A stretch of DNA of 64,000 bases from Paramecium tetraurelia (lineage: Eukaryota; Ciliophora; Oligohymenophorea; Peniculida; Parameciidae): the NCBI RefSeq assembly GCF_000165425.1, contig NW_001799624.1:304270-368269 (forward strand), written 5' to 3'. How positions within the stretch are numbered: position 1 is the first letter of the stretch; each line of letters opens with the position of its first letter. A program made the translations under genes and the position numbers. Below the pieces are notes generated by a model. It saw nothing but the letters and a program-made list of their open reading frames with translations, searched no databases and was not told the DNA's origin. Below are positions 1-12,635 of this stretch, piece after piece.

Positions 1-2
1 GA

Positions 3-687
3 GTCAAAACATTAACCGAATCAAATGACTATGCCTATACTCACTCTAACTAATCCCTCTCGGATAACAGCCCAAAACCTAAGGGACATGACAATTCCTC
101 ATAAAAACCCTTTTAATATTCTAAAAATGCCCATCATTTAGAAGAACCTCCCTAATAAAGATTCAATCCAAGGGAACTAACCTTTGGAGGCAAAGGCTAG
201 GTTAGCAAATCTCGTGATTCCAAAAATTCAAGAAGTTTGTCATCCAGCAAACTCAATGAAGCCACTGGAATTGCTCGCATCCAAGACCTTCTATTTAAAG
301 GATTGCCTATCGAGAAATTAGATTTAACCAATCAAAGTAAATTACTATATTTGATCTCTAGATTTGAATGATCTAGATCTCCTAGATCTTATCAAACTCA
401 TTAAAAAGTCTACTTCATAGATTGAAATTCTTAAATTAACCAAGAATAGAATCACTGATAATGGATTCAGCCATTTGCTAAATCTATTGCTTAAACGCAG
501 AGACATTCACACTCTCAACTTATCCAATAACGAATGCACTGAGAAATCAATAGATTTGATTGAAAGAATGATACAGCAATTGCATGGGAAAACCATCTAC
601 CTCTCAAATTGCAAACTCAGTAACTTAAATCTATTGAAGAAGAGATAGACTTCGTTGTAAAGTATGGGTGTCACTTTGTTTTTATGA
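3..687 (+). CDS. Leucine-rich-repeat protein, 3' part
   Basis: The frame is open to the window edge, so the 5' end is missing; about 219 residues are visible and end at TGA 685-687. A 25-nt intron (337-361) must be removed to pass a TGA. The second half carries ribonuclease-inhibitor-type leucine-rich repeats, with LDLTNQNLNDLDLLDL, IEILKLTKNRITDNGF and IHTLNLSNNECT spaced as successive strand-helix units. The N-terminal visible part is Ser/Lys-rich and probably disordered. LRR proteins of this type bind other proteins; the partner cannot be read from the sequence. Ciliates have many such genes, so orthology is not assignable. Confidence 0.8.
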
Positions 688-766
688 TTTTGTGTAGTAA
701 TATTATTTAGAAAAATATAACTATCCAATACGAGTTTTATGTATAATCTGGAAATAAATAAAATTT

Positions 767-3397
767 ATGATAAGACAACAATCAATAATCTCAGGAGAAT
801 ACTTGGTCTTCGATACGCATGACCTAATCAAAAAGGGACAGTACAGACAATGCCTACAGAAGATCAACCGATTGGTCTTTGATCCTCAATTGGCCAAGGG
901 TTAGCCATAATTTTTATAATTACAAATTTAGCTATGCAGAAGACTATTGCATTGTTGCAACAAAATCCTCAAGAAGTATCACAATGCCATAACAATTCTA
1001 GGTATTTCCAAAAGTTTTCAGAGAAGTCCCACAAAGTTCAATCGTTACTTAATCGCACCATCGAATTGAGTCTCTTTTACATCGATTTCCTAGAGATCTA
1101 TGCAAAAGAAAGTATTCAAAAAGATGCTTCTCCAACTGCATCTCCCTCTCCAACAATGAAAAAAAAATAACTTTTTAAAGAACTCTACGCAGAGTAGATA
1201 AGTCTTGCCCACAAAATGGAAATGTTCTTTTCCCAAGACATCGTGAGCAATTACGTTCCGAAATCCAATATCTGGTTTCATTCCCAGTGCCAGAACTGCT
1301 ATTTTTTATTAATGGAAACCCTCTTCAACACTTATCGCTTTCACAAATATAATCGAACTCCTTACGCCGCCCTAACCCTTAACCTTATCACCCAGGTCGT
1401 TGAGAATGTTACAATAACCAACAATAGATAATCATTATTCAGAGGGGAATTACAAACGTTGATAGGAAATGCATACTTTGAATTGTGTATTAATTACATT
1501 TTAATTAAGATGAGTACAATAAGGCTGATTAGTATTACATCTAATCGATTGAATAAACAATGGAGGCTGTTAGAATCATCTTGGGTGAGATTGAAAAAAT
1601 GAAAAGCAATATTGATCTCAATGCGGTTAAGATTCAATTAGCCAAATTGATCAGTTAGATTTTAGTTAATTTTGAATTGCAATCCTTGGTTAATCAACAA
1701 ATGGAAAAGTAGTAATTGACTTTTAATATAGTTATGATCGCTGCTTAGAAATCGTCTAACTCGCTGTGTATTTCAACAAGATTCTAGAACACTTCAAAAT
1801 TTGTAAGGAAGTAACTTCACAATTCGAGACAAGGAGTACAGAAATTAAAGAAAACTACAAGGATCACGTTGATGAAATTAATGAAATAAGCAGGCTGCTT
1901 TCTCACGTATTCCAAATCTCCTTAAAAGAACATCTAAAAAATAGCAAATCTTCAATTGATCTACAACAATTAAGCCAAGTTGAGCAATATGAACAAAAAA
2001 TATTTGAGAAGTACTAATACTCACAAAATAACTAAACATTTTTTATCAAAAATAGGGAAGTGCAGAAGCAATTGATGCTAGACAACGTCCTGTAATAGTA
2101 ATAGCAATCGCAATACTTCGTTAAGAATTAATCAATGAAAATATTCAAACTTAAGCACAACAGTTCTTAACATTCAATTGAGTAGCCTTCAACAAATTAC
2201 AATGATAGTCAATTACAATTGTCAAATAATAAGAATGATCAGAGTCATTTAACTCAAATTGATACATCGCATAATTCATCAATCAAAACTCAATTGAATA
2301 AGACTTTAAAAGTCAATTCCAATCATAGATAGAGTTTCCTAAGCGAATTAATTCATTTAAGAAATCAAGGATCTAAATCAGATGAAAAAGAAAAATAGGT
2401 TGAAACCGAAATCGAGAAGAACTTCAGGTAGTAAAAGGAATTACTCTTCAAAATCAGCAATAAAAGTTACTATATATTCAATATATTTAGATGCCTATTA
2501 GCCATTGGATTAAGTTGTTAAATCATATATAAATTAAAATCTTGTGAGCTATCAAAAATGCTAATCATTAGATGAAGTAAAGTAGAATGCCAAACAAATC
2601 TGCTAAGCTGAAGCTGAAGTTCACAAAGAAGTACCTATCACAAAAAGTTTATTACAAGCCAGAAAAATGACCTGCCCTTAGGGTGTTATGGTTAAGGATA
2701 AATAAGCAGAAAATGAATTCAATAAATTACTTGAATTTAATGTGATAGAATATTTTGATTTTGTTTAAACCAATAAAGATTTGGCAGTTACCAACTTAAA
2801 AGCTTAATAAGAAAATAAATAGGTTCGAATTGCATAATAGAATTTGTTCTCCGATAATTTCATTCCTAAGAAAAAACTAAATTTCATTGATTAAGAAGAA
2901 ATTAAATAAATTCAATAAGCACAATAGATAGCAGAATAAGCAGAGAATTTATTAAAAAGAACCTATGATAAAAGAAAATCAACTTAAAAATAGTCTAGAA
3001 TAGCACTTTTAAATTTCATGCAAGACAAAGTGCATAAATCCTAGAAATAAGATACTATAATACCAATGTCTTATGATTAATCATTAGATTAAGCTCGTAA
3101 TTCAATTAAAAAAGTATTATCATTGAATGAGAAACAAAAGCACAAATTTGAAGAGGAAGATCAAGAATTGAGAGAAGTAAATATTTCAATAATAATTATT
3201 AGACTGAATTGCCTTACAAATTCAAGAGATCTTTATCTGGAAGTTCAAAAAAGAAAATATAATCTAAGAGTATTTTGATCAAGAAAGAATTTGGCCATTT
3301 ATGTTCATCAACAAAAAACATCAGAGAAAAGGATTTTGGATCTTCACATAATACAGAAACAAAGATAAGAGGAATCTCATTAGATAGGATTAAATGA
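767..3397 (+). CDS. Large hypothetical protein, TPR-like middle, coiled-coil C-terminus
   Basis: Conceptual product of 834 residues from six exons: 767-899, 932-1486, 1510-1711, 1732-2465, 2491-3176 and 3203-3397. The introns are 32, 23, 20, 25 and 26 nt, and the exon lengths sum to a multiple of three. The N-terminal 250 residues are helical; the stretch around YEYNKADQYYIQSIEQ resembles one tetratricopeptide helix pair. Residues about 330-500 are Asn/Gln/Ser-rich. The last 300 residues are charged and predicted helical (EEEDQELRE, IQQAQQIAEQAENLL). No catalytic motif was seen. It starts 79 nt after the LRR gene stop on the same strand. Function unknown; a scaffold role is only inference. 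Confidence 0.72.
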
Positions 3398-3509
3398 TTA
3401 TTTCGTTTATTATTTATTTATTTTAAAAATTTTTGATTTATGTCAGACACTATACTCTGAAATCATTTTTAATTTATAACCATTGTTGCAATAAATATGT
3501 ATATATATA

Positions 3510-5448
3510 TCAATCATTTTTGTTCAGTGCATTCAAAAATTCAGTATTATCCTCCAATAAGCAAAGCAAATCCTGAATTTTGTATTTTAACTGCTTCATT
3601 ATTTATTTAGAGATTTTGCTTGCCTAATTATCATCCATTTATAATTCTGTAATTATGTGTTACTTCAATAGAAACTTTATGATGTTAATCTTTTGGTCAT
3701 CTTTTAAGGAATAAAATGCTTCAAAGTTATTCATAATTGTATCCAATGTAGAATATTACTAAATAGTTTCTGAATACTAGTCCTAAATGATATTGTTTTC
3801 AGCTTCTTCTATTTCCAAGATAAATTTGGCTGGATCTTTGTAAAGTTCTATTATATCTTCTAATTTCTGATATTTATTTATTATTTTACCTAAAATTTAT
3901 TATTATTATTAGAATACATGATATTATTTTTTAATCTACCAAATTTAAATAAGATTAATTAGCAACAACTTAATCAATTAATTACTACTCAATATCTTTT
4001 TAATCCTATAAACTGAGTTATTGGAAATGCTCCAATTCTTCAATTATTTGATTAAAACTTTAAAAATATTCTTTATCTTTTAGAATACAATTTTATGTTT
4101 CAGGTGTTTAAATTTCTTTTTTATAGAATACTTCTTCGTATAACTCACTAAATATCTTCTCATATTCATAATGCTTATAGTGAAGCTTTTAGATTTTGAT
4201 TGGAGAGTCTGAAATATTCTAATTTGATCCAAGTTGTTGATTTTCATATTCCTACAATATTAATTAAGCATCAAATGAAGTGAGTGCTAAGGCAAAACAT
4301 ACCTTAGTAGCTTTTCCATTTTATTCATTTCTTAAGACTACTGATTTTATCAAACCAAATTATTGGAAATACTCTTTCAATTATACAATAGTAACTGAAC
4401 TTTTTAAATTTGAAATGACTAGTATTCTATCATCATAATAATCTTAATTGTTGAAATGGTATCTGCAACTGAAATTTGAGAAGTTCCCACTAAAATAATC
4501 TTGAGTTGCTCTACTTTAAAATTATTCATTTATCGACAAATGCTATTAGTGAAACTATTGAAATGTTTAAGATAGAGATGAATCCACTGAATATTTTTTA
4601 AGTATTGTTGGGATACAATCTGAATCATGCTAAAAGCAAGGATGTCCTTTAATTTGGTCTGCTAATTTCATAAATTTGATGGTATCACTTAAGGTTGGGA
4701 ATACCAAAATTATGTATGGTTAATCGTTCTTCATTTTGACAAAACAATTTTTCATCTACAATTTTCTTGAATTAAAATAATCTACTATTAATAATTCCCA
4801 TATTAATTCAATAAATCTTGAGATTCCAAAAATCTATGATTCTGCCTAATTCAACTTTCTACAAAAACCCTATATTATCATTTATATCGACACTCTTGGC
4901 TAAGTCTTGTCTTTACAAGGTTGGATGATCAATATTTTTCCATTGACTTTTAATGGTTACCTCAAGTATATTTCCATCAAATCTACGGTAGTCTAAGGAT
5001 TCTTATATTCCACAAAGCCGGAACTACTTTATAGGTGCTAATTTACAATTAAGGTTTATGGTTCAAATAATTTGATTTCTTTATTTTACAATTGAAGACT
5101 TGTCCAAATTACTCAAAAAACATGGACAATTACTCTTAGGTAATATTTGAAGGTATATTATTTACAAATAAATTATTAGTTCTAAACTCATTTTAGTTTT
5201 AATCATCATGAAGTGAAATTTTGAGGATGTTATTATCAATTTTAAATTCTTTCTTTTCTAGTTAAATTTAATGAACTGATATCGAATCTGCAAATTCTAT
5301 AATTGCACTCTGTTATTCATAATATTCCTTCTTGATCTTTATTTCAAGCATTTTGCCATAGATTCTAAATGTCTCATACAATATTTCCTCGTTAACATTC
5401 TTGGATAAATTAAGGAATTACTTCAGGAAAACCGCTTACTAAAATCAT
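3510..5448 (-). CDS. Poly(A)-binding-protein-like: degenerate RRMs plus MLLE domain
   Basis: Product of about 622 residues with introns 5400-5421 (22 nt), 5027-5046 (20 nt) and 3890-3917 (28 nt). It opens with an RNP2-like strand (MILVSGFPE). A second RRM has NLFVNNIPSN and an RNP1 strand SSGFVEYKNP, and a third has RILVISNLKSSV. The C-terminus (ASKISKQIMKQ, then LLCLLEDNTEFLNAL) fits the MLLE/PABC peptide-binding fold found at the end of cytoplasmic poly(A)-binding proteins. Domain order therefore matches PABP, but the RRMs are divergent and one is poorly recognisable. Expected role is mRNA poly(A) binding and recruitment of PAM2 proteins; a specialised paralogue is more likely than the housekeeping PABP. 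Confidence 0.75.
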
Positions 5449-5560
5449 TATCAAGGAGTAAGTAATAATTTTATACAACAAAATAATATATGGATTAATT
5501 ATTCTATTCAAATTGTCATTCTTTTTATTATCCGATTAAATATAATTATCACAAATATAA

Positions 5561-7189
5561 TCAAGTCTCAAACTCATCTTCATCTTCATATATCATTTTA
5601 TCATCTTCATAGTATTTTGTTTTCCTATCAATCATTTAATTGCTTACTATGTCTTTATGTTATTGCAAGTAGTTATTGAAGTAAAAACTCCTACTTTGAT
5701 TCCATCCTTAAATTCGCCTACTTCTACAGTTTCTTATACAGTTTATTTTAGATCTACTACTACGACTACTTTCGTTGTTTCAGTGCACTTTCCACAGAGT
5801 TTATCATCTTTGAAAGTACCATCGATTCTACCTATCAATTAAAAATACTATAGTTGGTCCGAAACTTTGAGTGTTCCTTATCCATTTTTCTTTCCATTCC
5901 TAAACTATCCATAATATATGGTTTTATTCACAAAATTTTCTAAGATGCCCTCTCCATCCCTTTGATTATCTTTATATTCGCCCTCATATCAATTATATTC
6001 AATTTTCTTACTTCTCTTCAGCATTCTTAAAAGTTGCTTTCCCATTGAGCTTTCCATCCTTGAATGTGCCTTCAACTCTATTGATAATTTAATAATTATA
6101 TACTATCCATATTCCTCACTAATTAAGCACCCTTGTCCTTCATACTTCCCATTTTTCCAATAGCCATAATACCTATTTATTATTATGAATTAATACGAAT
6201 CTTTATTCTTTTTATTTGTTATTCCATATCCTTCCTACAATTCATTTTTGAAGCTCCCATCGTATCTGAATAACGATAATCTTATACCTCTCTATATTAG
6301 CCAAAATCATGATTCCACTCGAATCAATAATATATTCAAATTGATTTTGACCTTAATAGAAATGTCCCTAAAACAGTTGATTCTGAGCTAGCTTGATCTT
6401 AATTCCATAAGTAAAATGACCTTCAATAAATGCTCCATAATAGATGATATTTTAATTTTGCAATTCTAATACTCCAATTCCCTATATCTAGTTATTGCAA
6501 AATTAACCGGAGTAGTAGGCTTCTTTATCCAATTTATAGTTTATAGAATATGTGAGATCAGGATGTTCATAGACATTATATTCTAGTGGGATTTTAAGGT
6601 TTTAGATTTACTATCTAAATTCAATTGGCATGTTATATTTATAATTCAAACCATCTAGTATTTGTTGACATCCCTAATCAAAAACATCATTGATATTTTT
6701 CTTAATATCTTTTTTAATTATCTCTAGCCTCTCAATTGTAAATGTTGCCTAAACATCAAATTTGTCATAAAGAGCTTTTTTTTAATCCAATACAATAAGG
6801 AGGTATTTAGAGTTTTCATTACTCACAGAGTCCAAATTATCTGGTGAAAAATCATTCACAAAAGCTAGAAAATCAAACAATTCCTTATATTGAAGTTCAA
6901 AGGATTATTTTAAAAGACTTATATTTTGAATGAAAATGTTATTTGTTTATTCTATAGCTTAATCAAATAGACTTTTTTTATTTTAAATTTCTTAGAGACA
7001 ATTACTATTTTTGATTTCTTGAATTGCTTAGTTTAAAATTTTCTAGATCTAAACAATAGGCTTAAAGTTATATTGGACTTTATTTTACTCAAAACACTTG
7101 GAGCAACCCCATAAAATTTCTTTAGCTTGTATGCAAACGAATTCAATTTATCTTTGGTTATGACCAAAGCTTAAGCATTTCTAATTCAT
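5561..7189 (-). CDS. MORN-repeat protein with N-terminal Cys/His cluster
   Basis: About 510 residues. The start MNQKC... precedes a Cys/His-rich segment (C5, H10, C21, C31, C34 approximately) like a small B-box-type zinc site, then a helical region, then repeated MORN strands (YYSGQFCN, YDGSFKNELQEGYG, YEGEYKDNQRDGEG, YYGQFRNGKKNGQG). Introns are supported at 6266-6287 (22 nt), 6078-6103 (26 nt) and 5625-5647 (23 nt). Between FKNAEEK and YEGEYKDN the frame changes by one base near 5983-6011, and the only candidate intron there (29 nt) does not restore it; see findings. It ends at TGA with an acidic tail. MORN proteins usually sit at membranes or cytoskeletal plates. Confidence 0.7.
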
Positions 7190-7317
7190 TTAATTTATAT
7201 AATATTTATAGATAATGTATATGATTATTTTAAAATTTCCTTTGATTAGTTTGATGAAAATTGTTGTTAACTTTCAAAGGATTAAGACATGAAAATAATT
7301 ATTTATTATTAATCTAA

Positions 7318-7884
7318 ATGGAAAGAAAAATTACTACTTTTGATCTAACCATTTAAAAGAAAAAAGAGTTATAAGTAAGACTCAACAATAAAAATAACAT
7401 TATAAAACTTCAAAATTATTTAGATTAAATGAGTGGGCTGTGGAAATTTATTTATAATATTTAGAAAGGCATCAATTTCTACCTATCTAATGAAAAACCT
7501 ATATATGGAATACATTATTCCCATATAAATATTAGTTTCCAATATATTTATAATTTGTTTTGAGTTCGTTTATAATAAATTATGACAATGATATTTTAAA
7601 ATGTTGTAAATGGTTAAAAGTCTTAAGATTCTGAAATTTCAATTTTTCAAAGAATATGTCCTTAACAAGTTGGATTGTTCTAGTTTATTATTTATATTGT
7701 ATCTATCAATTTATCAATTATTCAATCCTTAATGCCATCTTTAAATTATAATTACCTATAGTTGACAGTTTTATTGAACCAAGATTAATTTGATATTAAA
7801 AATAGAAGTAAAGTTGTTAGGTTGAAAAATATTTTATTATTTAATTTAAAGGAGTTTAAATATAGAAAACAGATGGATCTATGA
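7318..7884 (+). CDS. Possible small hypothetical gene
   Basis: An ATG at 7318 opens a frame that reaches TGA 7882-7884 if a 30-nt GT...AG intron is removed in the middle, where an in-frame TGA otherwise stops it. The product would be about 179 residues, basic and Ile/Leu-rich, with no motif. It is convergent with the lectin gene, whose stop lies 25 nt further on. In A+T-rich DNA with a single stop codon, frames of this length arise by chance, so this is a weak call. Confidence 0.28.
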
Positions 7885-7908
7885 ATATAATATTATAATT
7901 TGATAATC

Positions 7909-9248
7909 TCAAATATCTAAAAAGTCTACTTTTAATATATTTTTTTAGGAGGTACTTCTATTTCTTAAGGTTTAAGCAATAGTTACGCCATTGCTAGCTC
8001 TAGTTAAGGTCAGCTCTTTATAATTGGCTTAAGCTTAGTATTTAGCATAGATATTGATTGAATTGACTGATCCATGACAATAATGGTTTAAGTTATGGAT
8101 CTGATTGGTTCCAGTGCAGCTATTACATTTATTCAACTAACTATGAACCTTTTTATTGTTTGATGGACATTTATAAAAAACATGGATAGTTACTAATTAG
8201 ATTGATTCATTAAGAACTATAGATTCTGAACCAACAGTATTAAGTACTTTATTGATCTCTAAAATTTCCAACTAAAACGCTGGTTTTAAATCTACATATC
8301 TGTCAAATAGCTTGCTAACTCTCACAGTCAAACATTCCATAGCCAAAAACTCTTAATTTAGAGTTGTTTGCAACCAAAATACTTTCATAATATTTGATGG
8401 ATAAGCACCGCCCCCTTATTAATTAATAATATTTCTTACATGTCGAGCAGTCATAATATATTGTAGTACTAGTTTTAGTAATGAAGTACTATAATCTGAA
8501 AGCATTAGTGCCAGAGTTTGTCAATTTTGTAAATGAAACCACAAAATAGTTATCTGAGATTAAGTTGTAAACTTGACTTGTGTATGAATTTGATGATGCA
8601 ATTTCATCAATATAACTGATAACTTCATCAGTTCCTAATATTACCTGATAACCAAGATAGAGTAAATTACTGTTTTTAGCAATGTTCACTGTAACCTGTG
8701 TTGTTGTTAATTCTGAAATCTAGCATAATATTCTATAATACACTCAGAGTTATATCAAGTGCCCCATTGATTCCATAAGAGTGAATGGACGCTATTGCTT
8801 TTTTAATATTAGGATTTTAAATTGAGTATTATTTAGATGCGACAGGATTGATATTTATATCGTTGATAGCCTCATTGATCACTTCTAAACGATTATCATC
8901 TATCGCAAACCAACTCAATTTATAAGTATTAACTTTTTTGGTTGGGCATGTAATTTTTATTTAAAAATCTATATAATTTAATAATCTCTAACTTGTTAAA
9001 CTGACACTTAGAATCTCTAATTTTACTGTAAACTGACTTGAGCTGAAGGATGCGAAGTCAAATATCGTTGGCACAAAAATTATTTTCGGAACATTTGCAA
9101 AGGAACCCGAAAAGGTTATTGTTTTGGATGTTGAGTACCCATTTTAACATACAAATCCTGATGTTGTGTACGAAAAATCAGCTACTTCTCCATAGGTCTT
9201 TGTGATTATTCCTTGGGTTATTGCCACCAACAGAAATTCGAGCATCAT
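7909..9248 (-). CDS. Secreted H-type lectin-domain protein
   Basis: Product of about 430 residues, introns 8720-8741 (22 nt) and 8415-8439 (25 nt). The N-terminus MMLEFLLVAITQGIITKTYG is a typical signal peptide. Two or more H-type lectin domains follow. The first has the block FSGSFANVPKIIFVPTI and then FQIKITCPTKK with LSWFAI, and the last has GGAYPSNIMKVFWLQ and VTIHVFYKCPS, the strand pattern of discoidin-C/Helix pomatia agglutinin domains. The middle repeat reads VSFTKLTNSGTNAFRL. Such domains bind N-acetylgalactosamine-type sugars. A secreted or surface sugar-binding role is likely; the ligand is unknown. A second start codon directly follows the first. Confidence 0.8.
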
Positions 9249-10082
9249 TCTAAAAAATAAACTTAATTATTAAGAATTAGAAACAGAAAGTTCGATTAGT
9301 TAATACTTAAATGAATTTATAAATTAATAAGGATCCACCCAACGAATTATTATAGAAAAAATTTGATTTTATGTTCAATTAATGTAAACACCTTTGGAAA
9401 AATGAAATCAATTGAAGAAGAATTTGAAAATTAGTGTCAAATATTTTTAGAGACCTAACTTTCAAATTGAATCATCTTTTATAGTATAATTTTATAATAA
9501 TAATAATGTTCATAAAAACTAGCTGATTGGTTGATTGAATTCATTAATAATTAATATGAACATCAAATTATTTTATTCTAGAGCACTAAAATTAACTTGC
9601 TGAATAAATAAATTAGGAACCTTTAATGAGGCATTATATTTCTTTTACCAAATTTAGTTAAATATCGCTTGAATATACTTTAAATAATGTTTGAGAGTGT
9701 TAGATGAAACAAATTAGAAGATCTAATATTATAATTTTAATAAATAAAATAATTACATAATGAATCTAAGTTTATTTTATAATTAAAGCCAAAATATAAT
9801 ATTTTAACTCGAAAAACATAATTATAGTGAAATTAATTTTACTTTTATTTTCAGATTCAAGCTATAATCATTTTAAAACAAGACATATATTTAGATAATA
9901 TTCAAGTTCGATTAATAAACTTTTAATATTCTAATAATTGTATACAACTTTTCTTTGAATTGAAAACTTAGATAGCGATAAACGATGCAGTATTTCAATA
10001 AATAAATGGGATTAAGAAATAAGAATTAGAGGATTAAATATTTTTAATTAATACAAGATTCACAATGCTTATACATAATTTT
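9249..10082. other. Intergenic, A+T-rich
   Basis: Between the divergent ends of two minus-strand genes. No frame with a coherent domain was found. A short plus-strand ATG near 9402 gives an acidic start but soon meets TGA, and no micro-intron restores it convincingly. Confidence 0.5.
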
Positions 10083-10646
10083 TCATTATTTTTTTCCTTT
10101 ATTCCAGGTACCCTCTGTTTTAGTCCCTATTCGATCTATCAAAACGCCTTTTCCGTGTTATTTGCCCTTCTTCCAAGCCCCAATGTACTTGTTTCCATTA
10201 GGCCAAGTCAATTCTCCATCGCCATCCTTTTTGTCTGCTTTGAAACTGCCTTAAGATTAAATAATTAGGAACCTTAATAAACTCTCCCATCTGGATAAAT
10301 CATTTCGCCTTATCCACTCATTTCACCATCTATCCAGTTGCCTTTATAAATTTTTCCGTCAGTCCAAAAATATTCACCATAGCCATAAAATTTTTCATCT
10401 TTGAAATTGCCATCATAGTATTAGCCATCATTCCATCTAAACAAACCTCTTCCATTTTTCTGTCCTTCCACAAATTATCCCTCAAATAGTGAACCATTGT
10501 CCCACTTGATTGTGCCTCTTCCATGCTTACAAGAATATTAAAATAGATACTGGCACATTGTTTTCCATATCCCCTGTATAGACTCCTCCATCTGGGTAAT
10601 CATAAGTTTCCTTGACCACCTTATTACTTGAACAGCAAGATCCCAT
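10083..10646 (-). CDS. Small MORN-repeat protein, probably N-acylated
   Basis: Product of 171 residues with introns 10526-10550 (25 nt) and 10250-10272 (23 nt). The start MGSCCSSNK has glycine at position 2 followed by two cysteines, the arrangement for N-myristoylation plus palmitoylation, so the protein probably sits on a membrane. The rest is about six MORN repeats in series: YTGDMENNVPHGRG, FEGQFVEGQKNGRG, YDGNFKDEKFYGYG, YKGNWIDGEMSGQG, YQGSFKADKKDGDG and YIGAWKKGKQHGKG. No enzymatic domain is attached. Similar short MORN proteins link membranes and cytoskeleton; the exact site is unknown. Confidence 0.88.
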
Positions 10647-10696
10647 TTGTGATAAGCTATTATTTATATTGAATTTATTTATTAATGATAATAAGA

Positions 10697-12044
10697 TCAT
10701 TCTAAACTATATTCGATAAGTTGATCCAATTTTAACCTCTATGTATTGAACACTCTGATGTCTTCCTAATCAGCTGCTTCCATCAAATAAGTGGCCAAGT
10801 ATTTAAGTTCTTAATCACTCTAATCGTTGTGCCATTCTAAGATGGGAATACCATTTTCAATTTGGAATCCAAAGGAATGAGCCAGATTGTCAACAATCAC
10901 CATGTCCTTCAATTGTTTATTGCCAACAATTCTCAAATCCTTAATAAAGAACCCATTCTTTGTCTCCATACAATTTCCACGAGAGAGAATTCCTAAAATC
11001 CATTGTCGTTTGGGATCCAAATAATTCACAATAGCATTAGCATAGGCAGATGAGGAGGCAGTAAAGACATAGATGGTGTACAATTGACTCATTTATTGCA
11101 AGAACCAAGCACAAAATGGCCTAATATTGAAATGAATCTAATTAATTGATAAATATTACTTTGGCTTCTTCACCATAATCTCCGAATGCAGTTACTGTGA
11201 CTTGTGGACCTTCCCTTTGAGAACAACTGTGGATCAAGGTTTCATCCAAATCCAACAACAAAGTTTTTGGCTTCACAATAACGCATTCTGGCAATTATAC
11301 CATTTTTGACTTAATAAACTTATCTGAAGGACCCTTGAGACATTTCTTAGCATATACTAAACCTCGTTGAGTGAGTTATAAAAATTTGTTAAACGAATTT
11401 TCACCTATACTTGGACCATATATCAAATGTCGAAAGGGATGATTCTTCAATTTACCCTCCTGGTGTTATTTGTTTTTCATCTATTCAACATCGGAATTCA
11501 CATCCAGTGGTTACTGTGTGTTAGAGTGTCTAGATGTAACTTCATAAATATGATGTACTTCATCTTGCTCTCCTTTGGTTTATCTGTTTTTGCATATTTT
11601 TACTGCATCTATTTTGCTTACTACTCTATATCGTATTGATCCTCATTTTATTATTGCACATGTTGCATTTACTATTGGATGGTTGTTGGCTTGTCATCAT
11701 CATCGTCATAATTGGGATCGTCGTTGTCTCCCTCAATCTTTTTTGCATTCACAAGATTACGAAATTTAGAGACTTTCTGATCTAACATTTTTCAACATTA
11801 TTTTACTTGAGGGTCCTACTTTATTATTTCGAGGCGTCTCTTTGTCGGAATCATCAGTCTAGTACCCTGTAGCGTTTTTGCTGAATTGAGACATTTTACT
11901 AGGGGGTTTGCTAACTTTTTTCAGCTGTTTCTCCTCCTCCTCCTTTTTGCTGGTTTCCTCTTCAGAATAAAACTATTTGTCGTTATTCAAATTCTTCAGA
12001 TGTCCCACTGAAGAGCTCGCCTTGAATTTGTATATATTATCCAT
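10697..12044 (-). CDS. SCP/FCP1-type CTD phosphatase (NIF domain)
   Basis: Product of 423 residues; introns 11782-11806 (25 nt), 11530-11558 (29 nt) and 11138-11159 (22 nt). The N-terminal 200 residues are low-complexity (acidic DNDDPNYDDDD, Gln-rich). The catalytic domain begins at KTLLLDLDETLIHS, which contains the DxDxT nucleophile motif of HAD-family C-terminal-domain phosphatases. It continues with FNIRPFCAWFL, LYTIYVFTASSSAYANAIV and MVIVDNLAHSFGFQIENGI, in which the downstream Asp-Asn pair is conserved. The substrate class is phosphoserine, classically in the RNA polymerase II tail; some members act on other proteins. No membrane segment or BRCT domain is present, so it is closer to SCP/Dullard than to FCP1. 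Confidence 0.9.
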
Positions 12045-12635
12045 CCCTATGATTTAAGTAATTATTTTATTTAATTTATTAATCTTATATTATTTATATT
12101 TAATATATGAGTCAACTATTTATCCACTTTTCAAAATCAAAAATTATTATTATTTTACTGATAACATTTTTATTTATTAATCAATAAATATTTACACTTC
12201 TCACTTTCTATTCAAAATTAACTTAATTCCACCATCAGCATCGAATCAAACCTATATTCACCACCCTTCCACCCCTCAAATTAATTGCAAGAAATACACC
12301 CACTAAATGCTTCTTAACATATTTTATTGTTTAACCTAATATTTCCATAATAAATATCACCAATTCAAATTAGTAATTATTGTAAATCAAATTGAGTAAT
12401 GTAATTATATAGGTCTACCCTACAAAATAATACCTCTAAATATTCTTCTTCAATTAAATACAATTTGGAATATAATGAAATATCATTAAATTTTAATCAT
12501 TTTTAATACGTTTATGAAAGTAATTAAAATATGACTGTATCTTTTTTAATTGATTTTGAAAGTAAGAATCCTATCAAAAAGAAATTCAATGCATTTTCAG
12601 AGTTAGATAAAAAATGAATGTACATAAATCATTAT
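12045..12635. other. Intergenic, no convincing gene
   Basis: Separates the start of the phosphatase gene from the end of the membrane-protein gene. The stretch at about 12190-12330 is slightly richer in G+C. Its minus strand has a 26-codon run of hydrophobic sense codons before a TGA, too short to call. Confidence 0.5.

Noticed and set aside
12190-12330. Minus-strand stretch that resembles a conserved hydrophobic peptide
   Set aside because: Only 26 codons before TGA, no intron or start, and no match to a known family.
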